Positions 16,702 through 25,243 of a stretch of 43,032 nucleotides of DNA are shown piece by piece. The position numbers and the translations under genes are program-made. This DNA comes from VMDH01 sp038108875. Lineage in GTDB: Bacteria > Pseudomonadota > Gammaproteobacteria > Magnimaribacterales > D2472. The stretch covers positions 1 to 43,032 of the forward strand of contig JAYNII010000011.1 in the NCBI GenBank assembly GCA_038108875.1, in the 5' to 3' direction. Numbering within the stretch: position 1 is the first letter of the stretch; each line of letters begins with the position of its first letter. A model generated the notes under the pieces. The model worked only from the letters and a program-made list of their open reading frames with translations. It ran no database searches and was not told the DNA's origin.

Positions 16702-17719
16702 TTAATCCACTGATAGCTTGCATAAACAATTCTTTTTTTACTAGCTTAGCATCTCTGCTTTTATTGTTTGACAGTTCTGACAAATCAAGAGCGCTAATTA
16801 CATTTTGTATTTTTTTTAATTTATAGGTATTTAACCCTAATTCGGTCAATCCAATTATTTGATTTATCTCACATTCATTTCTTTGGAAATTAAGTTCTTC
16901 ACAGATTTTACAAATTGTCTCAATGTTAGTTTCTTCTGATAGGGCTAATAAGTTTTGGGCAATACTTTCAATTTTTTTATATTTTTTTGCTTTCAAAAAA
17001 TTTTTTCCAAGTAAAAATCTATTGCTATTCTGTAATACAACCCACTTCAATTCAGGGCTTGTAAGGTTTCTAAGATTTGGAACTTGGTATAGGTCCTTGA
17101 ACCAAGGATTTTGCAAGCCAAACTCTAAAATTATAGAAAAGAAATTCGAACTGTTTGTATTATGCAAAGCTTTTTCTGTTTCTTGCCAAACTCTCTCGGC
17201 AGAAAGATACCCTAACTCTCCCGATTCTTTAACTTTGGTAAGCGCTATCGCTAGAGAATCTGAGATTTTAAAATCATGCAGATGTTCAAGAGTTTTCAAC
17301 CTTGCAACTCTAAATGCTCTTAAGGGATCTTCGCTGAATGCTTCGGATGTATTTCGAAAAATTCTATCTTCTAGATCTTTAAGGCCATTAAAGGGGTCAA
17401 TCATTTTCCCATCAGAATCTTCAGCTATAGCATTGATTGTTAGATCTCTGCGTTCCAGATCATTTATTAAAGTTACGCTTTTATCTGCAAAGAAGACAAA
17501 CCCTTTGTATCCAACTCCAGATTTTTTTTCAGTCCTAGCAAGAGCATATTCTTCCTTGGTCTCGGGATGAAGGAATACTGGAAAATTCTTTCCAATAGGC
17601 ACATACCCAAGTTTTTCCATAATTTGAGGAGTAGCACCAACTATCACCCAATCAGTCTCGTTGACTTTTGCTCCAAGGAGAGAGTCTCGAATGCAGCCAC
17701 CAACTTTATATATCTTCAT
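16694..17719 (-). CDS. cca: CCA tRNA nucleotidyltransferase (no HD domain)
   Basis: Adds or repairs the 3' CCA of tRNA. The 341-residue protein has the class II nucleotidyltransferase start YKVGGCIRDSLLG, the catalytic ETDWVIVG (Asp at 23 and neighbours), the ERRDLTINAIAED block and the DPLRAFRVAR helix. E. coli Cca is about 410 residues and carries a C-terminal HD phosphohydrolase domain; here the last 120 residues are Lys-rich helices with no HD pair. It overlaps apaH and folM at either end. The protein should still add CCA, since the head and neck motifs are intact. Confidence 0.92.
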   Translation of the reverse strand: MKIYKVGGCIRDSLLGAKVNETDWVIVGATPQIMEKLGYVPIGKNFPVFLHPETKEEYALARTEKKSGVGYKGFVFFADKSVTLINDLERRDLTINAIAEDSDGKMIDPFNGLKDLEDRIFRNTSEAFSEDPLRAFRVARLKTLEHLHDFKISDSLAIALTKVKESGELGYLSAERVWQETEKALHNTNSSNFFSIILEFGLQNPWFKDLYQVPNLRNLTSPELKWVVLQNSNRFLLGKNFLKAKKYKKIESIAQNLLALSEETNIETICKICEELNFQRNECEINQIIGLTELGLNTYKLKKIQNVISALDLSELSNNKSRDAKLVKKELFMQAISGLNE

Positions 17720-18512
17720 GCAATACTTTTACACTAAATGTCTTTTGATCCTCAAGTCGCAGCGCGCTCAATCTATTACCCCAAACACAACCAGTATCTA
17801 ATCCTATAGCGCTGGGTGTTTTTGTTTTTCCATTAAGGGAGGCCCAGTGCCCAAAAACAATAGTTATATTTTCTTTCTTAAAGTCAAAAGCATCAAACCA
17901 TTTTTTGTATCCTGTTTTTGCTTCTGTTGAGGTATTGTTTAAATCCATCTCCCCATTTTTGCCAATAAATCTCATTCTTGTAAAACAATTTACTGAGAAT
18001 CTGATTTGCTGCTCTTGAGTTAAGTTTGGTGACCAGATTCTTGGCTCATTTCCCCAGATCGCTAAAATTGAATTCAAAGGATCTTTTTGAATAAAATTAC
18101 TAGCCTTAGTTGCCATTTGAATTGCTTCGTTTGTTGTCCAAAAAGAAGGAATTCCTGCATGCACCAAAATAAATCTCTTTTCACCAATATATTTTTCAGC
18201 CAGCAAAGGTCTTTTGATTAACCATTGGTAAAATATTTCCTTTTGAGGATGCTCAAGTGCTTTTTGGAGGGGTTTATATTTCTTATTTTCATTGATAAGT
18301 TTTAGAAATAAAAAGTCATGGTTTCCCAATACTGAATCAATACCATCATGCGTAATGCAGAATTCAAGGACTTCTGCAGAAAATTTACCTCTGTTAACTA
18401 AATCACCAATAAAAAAGAGATTGTCCGCACCCTCTTTATAATTGATTTTAGTAAGTAATTTTACTAGGGTTTGGAAGCAACCATGAACATCGCCTATTAC
18501 GTAGGTGCTCAT
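17706..18512 (-). CDS. apaH: Diadenosine tetraphosphatase (symmetrical)
   Basis: Splits Ap4A into two ADP and can remove Np4 RNA caps. The 268-residue protein has the metallophosphatase motifs YVIGDVHG, FIGDLVNRG, VLGNHD, the LVHAGI segment and VFGHW. The ATG at 18512 overlaps the rsmA stop (ATGA), so it was preferred over an in-frame ATG four codons upstream. The usual apaG gene between rsmA and apaH is missing. Confidence 0.96.
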   Translation of the reverse strand: MSTYVIGDVHGCFQTLVKLLTKINYKEGADNLFFIGDLVNRGKFSAEVLEFCITHDGIDSVLGNHDFLFLKLINENKKYKPLQKALEHPQKEIFYQWLIKRPLLAEKYIGEKRFILVHAGIPSFWTTNEAIQMATKASNFIQKDPLNSILAIWGNEPRIWSPNLTQEQQIRFSVNCFTRMRFIGKNGEMDLNNTSTEAKTGYKKWFDAFDFKKENITIVFGHWASLNGKTKTPSAIGLDTGCVWGNRLSALRLEDQKTFSVKVLHEDI

Positions 18513-19264
18513 TTTCTTAAGCACTTAAAAATTTTAACGTATTCCTCTACTGATAACTCTTCGGGTCTCTTCGTAGTATCAATCAAATGTTTTATATCAT
18601 TCTGAGAGATAGTTTTCTTTAAGTTATTTGCAAGGGTCTTTCTTTTGTATTGGAAAGCAAGATCTATAAATTGAAAAAATTCATTTTCTAGCTCTGGTTC
18701 AAGCAGCCTGTCTTTTTTCCTCATCTCTATAAAGGATGACATAACTTTAGGTTTAATATCAAAAGATTCTGGAGGAACGTCAAATAAAATGTTGCTCTTA
18801 TAGTGCAGGGAACATTTAACGCTGACTTTGCCCCAATTCTTTGAACCAGGATTTGCATCTATTCTCTGAGCAACCTCTTTCTGAAGCATAAAAAATGCAG
18901 ACTGCGGATTAAAACTGGGTTGCAGTATTTTGAGAAGGATTTGAGATGAAATATTGTAAGGAAGATTTCCAACGATTACATCAAAAGAGCTATAAGAAGT
19001 CGGAGCCCAAGATAAAAAGTCACCATGAATAATTTCTACCTCCAGCTCTTTCTTATTTTTTTTTAGCCATTCAACATTTTCAGAATCAATTTCGATACAA
19101 GTAAGTTTATGATTTTTAGCCAAACCAAAGGTTAACGCTCCATTGCCTGGGCCAATTTCTAGAACTTTTAAACCAGAAGGTTGGATGGCTAAGAGGATGT
19201 TATTTATAATGACGGGATCTATAAGATAGTTTTGTCCAAGCTTATATCTCTTCTTTCTATCCAT
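18509..19264 (-). CDS. rsmA: 16S rRNA dimethyladenosine transferase RsmA (KsgA)
   Basis: Dimethylates two adjacent adenosines near the 3' end of 16S rRNA. The 251-residue protein begins with GQNYLIDP, the KsgA N-terminal motif, followed by the SAM-binding LEIGPGNGALT (35-45) and the catalytic NLPYN near residue 100. The C-terminal domain has LAFQYKRKTLANNL. It overlaps pdxA by eight bases and apaH by three, in the standard surA-pdxA-rsmA-apaH order. Confidence 0.97.
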   Translation of the reverse strand: MDRKKRYKLGQNYLIDPVIINNILLAIQPSGLKVLEIGPGNGALTFGLAKNHKLTCIEIDSENVEWLKKNKKELEVEIIHGDFLSWAPTSYSSFDVIVGNLPYNISSQILLKILQPSFNPQSAFFMLQKEVAQRIDANPGSKNWGKVSVKCSLHYKSNILFDVPPESFDIKPKVMSSFIEMRKKDRLLEPELENEFFQFIDLAFQYKRKTLANNLKKTISQNDIKHLIDTTKRPEELSVEEYVKIFKCLRK

Positions 19265-20246
19265 TGCTCAGAAGTCTGTTGGCTTCTTTTATGGCTGTTA
19301 TTAGAGAAGCTGAAGAAGCCTTCCCAGTTCCAGCTAGTTCTAGTGCTGTGCCATGATCAACTGAAACTCTTATAATGGGCACTCCGATCGTTATATTAAC
19401 TCCTCTTCCGAAAGATAGGGCTTTAAAAGTTGGGAGCACTTGGTCGTGATACATACCAATATAAGCATCGAATTTTTCGAGGTTAGTTTTTGTAAATGCA
19501 CTGTCTGCAGAAATTGGACCCACAATTTCCATATTCGAGTATTTAAGATCAAAAATCGCATGATTCAGAATTTCAATTTCCTCGCTTCCCAGCACTCCGT
19601 TCTCTCCTGCATGGGGGTTTAGTCCAAGGAGTGCAATTTTGGGGCGCTTGATTTGATAAAAACTCTCTAGGTATTTGTAGGTTGTCTGACAAACACGCAA
19701 TATCAAATCTTTAGTAATTGATCCTGCAACCTCTTTGAGAGGAATGTGTGTTGTGGCTAATACCACTTTTAGATTTTCACTAGACATCATCATGAATGCA
19801 TCTTTTGCCTTAGTAATTTTTTGGATATATTCAGTATGACCAACAAAAGGTAGTCCACATTCGGCCATGTTATTTTTCTGAATAGGTCCAGTTACTAATG
19901 CGCAATCCTCTCTCTCCATACAAAGCCGAATACCAGTTTCCAGTGTTTTTAGAACATAGCTACCATTTTTGAGATTAAGTGAACCGCTATTGCTAGCAGG
20001 GCAGTCGCCAACATGTAGTATTTGCAAAATATTTTTTTGGTTTACGTTTGCAACATTAATGCTTTCTAATACTCTCACTCCAATCTGAAGCTTCAGCTCT
20101 TTAGCGCGAGCAAGAAATAATTCTGGATCTCCAACTGCAATTACCACTGCATTAGATTGTTCCCAAGTATCAGAACACAATAGCTTTATTAAAATATCTG
20201 GGCCGATTCCGCCTGGCTCACCTGGGGTATAAAGAATACTTTTCAA
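19257..20246 (-). CDS. pdxA: 4-hydroxythreonine-4-phosphate dehydrogenase
   Basis: Oxidises 4-phosphohydroxythreonine in the DXP-dependent vitamin B6 pathway. The 329-residue protein has the N-terminal YTPGEPGGIGPDI, metal-binding GHTEYI, LNPHAGENG and the C-terminal MYHDQVLPTFK. The start is TTG at 20246, overlapping the surA stop (TTGA); no ATG is in position. PdxH, the last enzyme of this pathway, is encoded at the right of the window. Confidence 0.95.
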   Translation of the reverse strand: MKSILYTPGEPGGIGPDILIKLLCSDTWEQSNAVVIAVGDPELFLARAKELKLQIGVRVLESINVANVNQKNILQILHVGDCPASNSGSLNLKNGSYVLKTLETGIRLCMEREDCALVTGPIQKNNMAECGLPFVGHTEYIQKITKAKDAFMMMSSENLKVVLATTHIPLKEVAGSITKDLILRVCQTTYKYLESFYQIKRPKIALLGLNPHAGENGVLGSEEIEILNHAIFDLKYSNMEIVGPISADSAFTKTNLEKFDAYIGMYHDQVLPTFKALSFGRGVNITIGVPIIRVSVDHGTALELAGTGKASSASLITAIKEANRLLSNG

Positions 20247-21484
20247 TCTAAGTCTTTAAACTCAACAAACGCTTCTGCTCTCATGGTCCGAAGAGAGTTT
20301 TCAAGCTCTTCATCATACTTTCTTGAAAAGAGGATGTTGTAAGCCTGGTCTTCAATAATATCAAAAGTTCGCTCGTAGTTTCTTTTGCCAAGTACTTCTA
20401 GAAAATGAAATCCAAATTGAGATTCAAAAACAGGGGAGATTTCTCCAATTTCTGTTTCTAGGAACATTTTTTCAAAATTTGGATCGGTGACACCCTTGCT
20501 AAGCCAATCTAATTCTCCACCTCTGCTGGCAGAACCAGGATCCTCAGAAAATTCTTTAGCGAGCAGCTCAAAACTTTCACCAGCAACCACTCTTTCTCTA
20601 ACTTCTTCTAGTTCTTTTTTAGTAAAAACTTCATCTCTAAGTTTGGTTGTAGTCATCAAGATATGTCTGACATTCCATTGGTCTTGGAATTGAACCAAGC
20701 TGCCTTGTTTGGCATTTAGTTTTAGTATTTGGTAACCGGCACCAGTTTTTAAAGGGGCTGAGACAAAGCCCGCAGCCTCATTTTTAACAGCTTCTGCAAA
20801 TATTGAGGGCATGGCATTGATCTTCCTGAAGCCAAGACTCCCTCCATTGCTTGCATTACTGGCTTGGGAATATTGTTTTGCTAGCTCAGCAAAGTCTTTA
20901 CCATTTTGTATTTCTTCTAGCACTGCGTTGGCCAAGCTTTCACTGGGGACCAAAATCTGAGCTACTTCATATTCTGGATATAATTGATCCAAGGCTTCCT
21001 CGGAAGCTAAAAAAGCTAACAACTCCTGCTCAGTAATTTCAATGCTGCTTGCAACCTTACCTCGTTGTACTCTCTGAATAATCATCTCTTTACGAATCTG
21101 ATTTCTAAATTCCTGATAGGTTTGGTCTCTTGATTCGAAGCTTGATACAAATTCATCAAGGTTAAGATTATTATTCTTTGCAATATCTTCGATGGTTGCA
21201 TTTAGTTCACCATCACTAATCCTAACTCCTGCACGATTTCCCATTTGAAGCTGAAGCTCTTCAACAATCAGTCTTTCATTTACTTGTTCCAAAAGTATTT
21301 CATCTGGGGGCAGTTGAACGCCTTGCTGATTTAGTCTGGACTTAACAGTATTGAGCATTGTATCAACCTGTGATTCAAGGACTACTCCTTCTCCGACAAT
21401 TATTGCTACTCTGTCGATAATTTCTACAGCAGAAACATGCAAAGAGAATAGTGAAGTAATAATTAGGCAGGTATTGAATTTCAT
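20243..21484 (-). CDS. surA: Periplasmic chaperone/peptidyl-prolyl isomerase SurA
   Basis: Guides outer-membrane proteins, including LptD, across the periplasm. The 413-residue protein has a Sec signal peptide (about 1-19, HVSA before VEII), the chaperone N-domain (DRVAIIVGEGVVLESQVD), and two parvulin domains, the first around YEVAQILVPSES to GYQILKLN and the second around NVRHILMTTTKL to GFHFLEVLGKR. Length is close to the E. coli protein. It sits seven bases behind lptD and overlaps pdxA. Confidence 0.96.
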   Translation of the reverse strand: MKFNTCLIITSLFSLHVSAVEIIDRVAIIVGEGVVLESQVDTMLNTVKSRLNQQGVQLPPDEILLEQVNERLIVEELQLQMGNRAGVRISDGELNATIEDIAKNNNLNLDEFVSSFESRDQTYQEFRNQIRKEMIIQRVQRGKVASSIEITEQELLAFLASEEALDQLYPEYEVAQILVPSESLANAVLEEIQNGKDFAELAKQYSQASNASNGGSLGFRKINAMPSIFAEAVKNEAAGFVSAPLKTGAGYQILKLNAKQGSLVQFQDQWNVRHILMTTTKLRDEVFTKKELEEVRERVVAGESFELLAKEFSEDPGSASRGGELDWLSKGVTDPNFEKMFLETEIGEISPVFESQFGFHFLEVLGKRNYERTFDIIEDQAYNILFSRKYDEELENSLRTMRAEAFVEFKDLD

Positions 21485-21491
21485 ATTTATT

Positions 21492-23708
21492 TTATTCTTG
21501 GAAGTTTTGCATAAGTCTTTGAATCTTCTTAGAAGGACTCATTAAACCTTTAAGCTCAATCTCGAAGGTGATTCTACTTTTATTTTGGTAAGAAATCATT
21601 TCTTTCCAGCTTTCTTCAGCAACTAATTGTGCATCTGAATTCATAAAGTTCAAATCTATTAGACGCTTATCTCTGGCTAGAATTCTCCAGGCAAGACAAC
21701 AATTCTCAAATCCTACTCCTACATAACTATCCATATTTTTACCAGTCATCACGTCTTCACTTTTATAGACAAACGCTTGGTAATTATTACCAAGATTAGC
21801 AATCATAGAAATATCTCTAAAGTTTACTTCATTGAGATAAAGGCCAGTGCCTAAATGCTGTTTGTGTTGTGAAATTTTAAAATTACCAGCTCCAAAAGTT
21901 CGTTGCAGCGCAAGTTGTCCATGACTGATGTTCGTTTCTTTGGAGTCATAATCTATAGCAAATTGAATATAGGTATTGTTGAGCACCAATGAGGCATCTA
22001 TTAGCACTTGCTCATCAGGAATTTGAAGGTTGTCAAAGTATTCTTTTAATACCTCTGATTGTTTCAAGTTTTTCTTGATGCCTATCATGCCTTGAAATTG
22101 TCTTAGTCCCTCATTCATTAAAAATTCAATTCCGACACTTAGAGAGCGCTCATCTAAAGTAAGATCTTTTCCAGAAAATAATGGAACTGAAAACAAATCG
22201 TATGCAAAAGAATTTTTTAACTGATCATCCAATAATAGCGCTCTTCCATATTGCTCATATGGGGTGTACTTAAACATTACGAAAGGCTTAAAAGTTAAAT
22301 GAGCGTTCGGATCTCTTAAAAAGGTTCCCGCGCGCATGAATACCGATTCCACATTTGAGTTATTCGGAGTAGAAACATTGTTGGAATCATATTCTCTCAA
22401 AGTACTTGTGTAATCAGCTTCTAACAACCACTTATCGATATGATGAGAGACATTAAGTTCGGTTTTTACATAACGTCTAGTTATATTGGTTTTATCAAGC
22501 TGCAATTCCGAGTCTTGGAATAATGGATGGGGTAGATGAAATTTTGAGTATAAAGCTTGAAGACTGAAGCTAAGTGCATTCCAAGACTTTGCATAATTAA
22601 CTTCAAATTCAGGTTTCTTGGCAACCGCTTTCGAAATCATAGGATCAAGCAGTTGAGCATCTTCGCTTCTAACTTCTAGTTCGAAATTATTATTTCTGTA
22701 ATTAAGACTTGCATTCTGGAGGAGATAGGGCGCTCTATTCATGTCAATATCAGAAATGAAGCTTGGAATATTCTGAAGCACAAGAAAATCAGATGCCTTA
22801 GCCCAATCAATCCTATAAGAAAAGCCTGATACACCTCCGAATGCTCTTGTAGCTCCAGCCCAGCGATTATTCGCTAAAGACTCTAAGCCCTCAAACTTTT
22901 TATCTTTATCTAAAAACAGACTATCAATTTCAATGTCAATTAAAGGAGATTTGTATCTAAAATTACTTTCAAATCCTTTGCCTCGATCAGCAAGACTTCT
23001 TGGTGCAAAGGTTATATCAGATGAGGCAGATAAAATAAGAAAGTAAGGTATTGAAAGATCAAGCCCTTCGCTACCAAATTGAATTTTTGGTTCCAAGAAT
23101 CCTGATAGACGATCACTAGTTGCTGGAAATGGAACCCATGGTAGCCAGAGAACTGGTTTTCCAAATATTTCAAGTTGCATGTCTGAAATACTTCCTCTTC
23201 CGGCATCATTAACCACAACATTTCTTCCACTAATTTTCCAACCTTCTGGATTGTTGCTGCAACTGGACATGGATACTTTTTCCAATTTAAAAATATCTGA
23301 CTCTCTGCTTAGATTTTCAAAGTCTAATTTCAAGAGACTCTTTTGTCGTATAAGAGTGCCATCTATTGCAGAAAGAGAATCCCCCGAGTCCTGAATATTT
23401 AAAGATTCAAAAGTAATATTAAAAAGCTGGTTGTTTATTGAACCTTCTTTAAGAAAGCCTGAGTATTCATCACCATTCCTAATTAGGTTGGCTTTGGTTG
23501 CTTTTATTGAGTTTTTTGCAGAAAGGACGGAGACATTTCCCTGCAGGAGGAAAGTATTATCATTTTCAATTTCTGTAGTATGCGCAGATACACTTGGTCT
23601 TGCACTGTATTCCATATCCCAAACAGTTAAATTTGGACAATGATGTTCTTCTGCATACAAAGGGAATACTGAGAGAAATATTAAGAACCTAGAGAATTTT
23701 TTATTCAT
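21492..23708 (-). CDS. lptD: LPS-assembly protein LptD
   Basis: Outer-membrane barrel that, with LptE, inserts lipopolysaccharide into the outer leaflet. The 738-residue protein has a signal peptide, an OstA-like jellyroll domain (about 40-160), and a large beta barrel opening with FGKPVLWLPWVPFP. The four cysteines match the E. coli pattern: C24 and C150 in the N-domain and the adjacent pair C670-C671 near the end (ENCCLAWRI), which in E. coli form the long-range disulfides needed for function. It is followed by surA, its own chaperone. This implies an LPS-bearing outer membrane. Confidence 0.95.
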   Translation of the reverse strand: MNKKFSRFLIFLSVFPLYAEEHHCPNLTVWDMEYSARPSVSAHTTEIENDNTFLLQGNVSVLSAKNSIKATKANLIRNGDEYSGFLKEGSINNQLFNITFESLNIQDSGDSLSAIDGTLIRQKSLLKLDFENLSRESDIFKLEKVSMSSCSNNPEGWKISGRNVVVNDAGRGSISDMQLEIFGKPVLWLPWVPFPATSDRLSGFLEPKIQFGSEGLDLSIPYFLILSASSDITFAPRSLADRGKGFESNFRYKSPLIDIEIDSLFLDKDKKFEGLESLANNRWAGATRAFGGVSGFSYRIDWAKASDFLVLQNIPSFISDIDMNRAPYLLQNASLNYRNNNFELEVRSEDAQLLDPMISKAVAKKPEFEVNYAKSWNALSFSLQALYSKFHLPHPLFQDSELQLDKTNITRRYVKTELNVSHHIDKWLLEADYTSTLREYDSNNVSTPNNSNVESVFMRAGTFLRDPNAHLTFKPFVMFKYTPYEQYGRALLLDDQLKNSFAYDLFSVPLFSGKDLTLDERSLSVGIEFLMNEGLRQFQGMIGIKKNLKQSEVLKEYFDNLQIPDEQVLIDASLVLNNTYIQFAIDYDSKETNISHGQLALQRTFGAGNFKISQHKQHLGTGLYLNEVNFRDISMIANLGNNYQAFVYKSEDVMTGKNMDSYVGVGFENCCLAWRILARDKRLIDLNFMNSDAQLVAEESWKEMISYQNKSRITFEIELKGLMSPSKKIQRLMQNFQE

Positions 23709-23737
23709 GTCTTTGATTATTTAGAACAAAGAAATCC

Positions 23738-24343
23738 TTAAAAGTTTGATAATTCAAGATATTTTGGTATTTCAAGTAAGGCTTCTTTGCCAAAGAAAAG
23801 CTCGTCGCCAATTTTAAAGGTGGGAATTCCAAATACTCCATCATCAACTGCCTTTGTCGTGTTTTCTAAAAGTTTATTTTTTGAGGATTCATTTTCACTT
23901 AAACTCATCAAATTCTCTGCATCAAAACCCTCAGAAAGAAGAAAAGATTTAAGAATTTTTTTATCATCAAGTTTTAGATCATCTTCCCAGATTCCTCTAA
24001 ACAAGAGATTAGTTGTTTTAATTCTGAGACTATCCTCTTCGATCCCAGCAAGTATTCTCATTAATTGCAAGGTGTTAAGAGGAAAATACGAATTCATTTT
24101 AAAATCATTTAAACCGTGTCTTGAGATAAATCTCTTCATTTCTCTCATCATGTAACTCATCTTATTTGGTATTTCGGCAAAGGCGATCCATGGTGGTTGA
24201 TTGCCGGTAGATTTAAAGATTCCTCCCAACAAGCACGGCACATAATTTACAGAAAGAGCATATTCCTGTTCAAAACTAGGCAACACCTTATGACAAAAAT
24301 ATGCATTTGGGCTAGCTAAATCAAATATAAAATCAATTTTCAT
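23738..24343 (-). CDS. DsbA-fold 2-hydroxychromene-2-carboxylate isomerase-like protein
   Basis: A 201-residue thioredoxin-fold protein of the kappa-GST/HCCA isomerase group. It has FDLASPNAY at the N-terminus, a helical insert, and the closing GVFGIPTFKIGDELFFGKEAL. It lacks a CxxC motif, and Ser in the ASPNAY loop fits glutathione binding as in this family, so it is not a disulfide oxidase. No signal peptide, so cytoplasmic. It leads the lptD operon, 29 bases before lptD. A naphthalene-degradation role is not supported by its neighbours; the substrate is unknown. A TATAAT box lies six bases before its ATG. Confidence 0.85.
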   Translation of the reverse strand: MKIDFIFDLASPNAYFCHKVLPSFEQEYALSVNYVPCLLGGIFKSTGNQPPWIAFAEIPNKMSYMMREMKRFISRHGLNDFKMNSYFPLNTLQLMRILAGIEEDSLRIKTTNLLFRGIWEDDLKLDDKKILKSFLLSEGFDAENLMSLSENESSKNKLLENTTKAVDDGVFGIPTFKIGDELFFGKEALLEIPKYLELSNF

Positions 24344-24385
24344 GTTTAAATTATACTAGCACGCAGACTTATTGATGGAGCCAAA
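24344..24385. promoter_or_regulatory. Bidirectional promoter between the DsbA-fold gene and the SDR gene
   Basis: The 42-base divergent gap carries TATAAT on the minus strand (24355-24350) and, overlapping it, TATACT on the plus strand (24352-24357). The minus box ends six bases before the ATG at 24343, so that transcript should start at or next to the start codon. The plus transcript would start near 24364 and include the Shine-Dalgarno TGGAG before ATG 24386. No strong -35 box on either side. Confidence 0.5.
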
Positions 24386-25243
24386 ATGAATTTAAAAAAC
24401 AAAGTACTATTTATCACAGGCGGCAGCCGGGGGATAGGTTTAGCAATTGCAAAAAGAGCTGCACAAGATGGTGCAAAAATTGTAGTAGCAGCTAAAACTG
24501 CAGAACCTCATCCTAAGCTACCAGGAACGATATTTACAGCAGCTCAAGAAATAGAAGAAGCAGGAGGAATGGCCTTGCCTTTGGTATGCGATATTCGTTC
24601 AGAAGAAAGTGTAAGAGAGGCAGTTGATACAACGGTTAGAACTTTTGGAGGTATAGATATTTGTGTGAATAATGCTTCTGCTATTCAGCTCACCAATACT
24701 ACTGACACGGATATGAAACGTTATGATCTTATGCATCAAATCAATGGAAGAGGGACTTTCATGGTTAGTAAGTATTGCATTCCACATCTTAAGAAAGCTA
24801 GTAATCCTCATATATTGAATCTTGCTCCGCCTTTAGACATGGAAGAGAAATGGTTTGCAGGTCATGTTGGGTATACGATGGCAAAATATACGATGAGTAT
24901 GTGTGTACTTGGCATGTCAGCAGAATTGAGAGATTTTGGAATAGCCGTTAATGCTTTGTGGCCAAGGACTGCAGTAGCAACCGCTGCCGTGAAAAATGTT
25001 CTAGGGGGAGAGCAGTTAATGAATATTTCACGATTCCCTGAAATTATGGCGGATGCCGCATACGTTATTTTTAACAAACCCTCTAAAGATTTCACAGGTA
25101 ATTTTTGTATTGATGATCTCATTTTGTACGATCAAGGAGAGAGAAATTTTAGAAAATATGCGGATGTTCCCTTTTCGCAACTGGCTCCAGACTTTTTTGT
25201 GCCTGAAAACACACCACTTCCAGAGGATATAAAAAATAGCTAG
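24386..25243 (+). CDS. HSDL2-like short-chain dehydrogenase
   Basis: A 285-residue SDR with the cofactor motif TGGSRGIG (11-18), NNASAI (95-100) and the catalytic YTMAK (Tyr163, Lys167). The layout matches the bacterial relatives of human HSDL2: a long C-terminal tail rich in acidic and aromatic residues, and the NLAPPLDM segment. In the family as I remember it this segment carries a Ser; here residue 147 is Ala. No SCP2 domain is attached. A GGAG box precedes the ATG. Substrate unknown, perhaps a fatty acyl or sterol-like compound. Its end adjoins the amgK start. Confidence 0.85.
   Translation: MNLKNKVLFITGGSRGIGLAIAKRAAQDGAKIVVAAKTAEPHPKLPGTIFTAAQEIEEAGGMALPLVCDIRSEESVREAVDTTVRTFGGIDICVNNASAIQLTNTTDTDMKRYDLMHQINGRGTFMVSKYCIPHLKKASNPHILNLAPPLDMEEKWFAGHVGYTMAKYTMSMCVLGMSAELRDFGIAVNALWPRTAVATAAVKNVLGGEQLMNISRFPEIMADAAYVIFNKPSKDFTGNFCIDDLILYDQGERNFRKYADVPFSQLAPDFFVPENTPLPEDIKNS
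25222..25238 (+). promoter_or_regulatory. Ribosome binding site and probable ATA start of amgK
   Basis: AGAGG at 25222-25226 lies nine bases before ATA at 25236-25238, in frame with the amgK reading frame. The frame upstream of ATG 25551 contains no ATG, GTG or TTG back to the stop at 25230-25232, yet codes for the conserved N-lobe. ATA is therefore the best-placed start. The site overlaps the end of the SDR gene by eight bases. Confidence 0.5.

Noticed and set aside
16923..17570. 215-residue plus-strand frame antisense to cca
   Set aside because: No recognisable domain, low-complexity Ser/Phe-rich product, and it lies fully within a well-supported gene on the other strand.
23738..24343. DsbA disulfide oxidase feeding LptD disulfide formation
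   Set aside because: Tempting because lptD is next door, but there is no CxxC motif and no signal peptide.
25231..25241. Frameshift fusion of the SDR and amgK at the A-tract
   Set aside because: A +1 shift would be needed, no classic slippery site is present, and AGAGG plus ATA gives a simpler explanation. A sequencing error here cannot be excluded.
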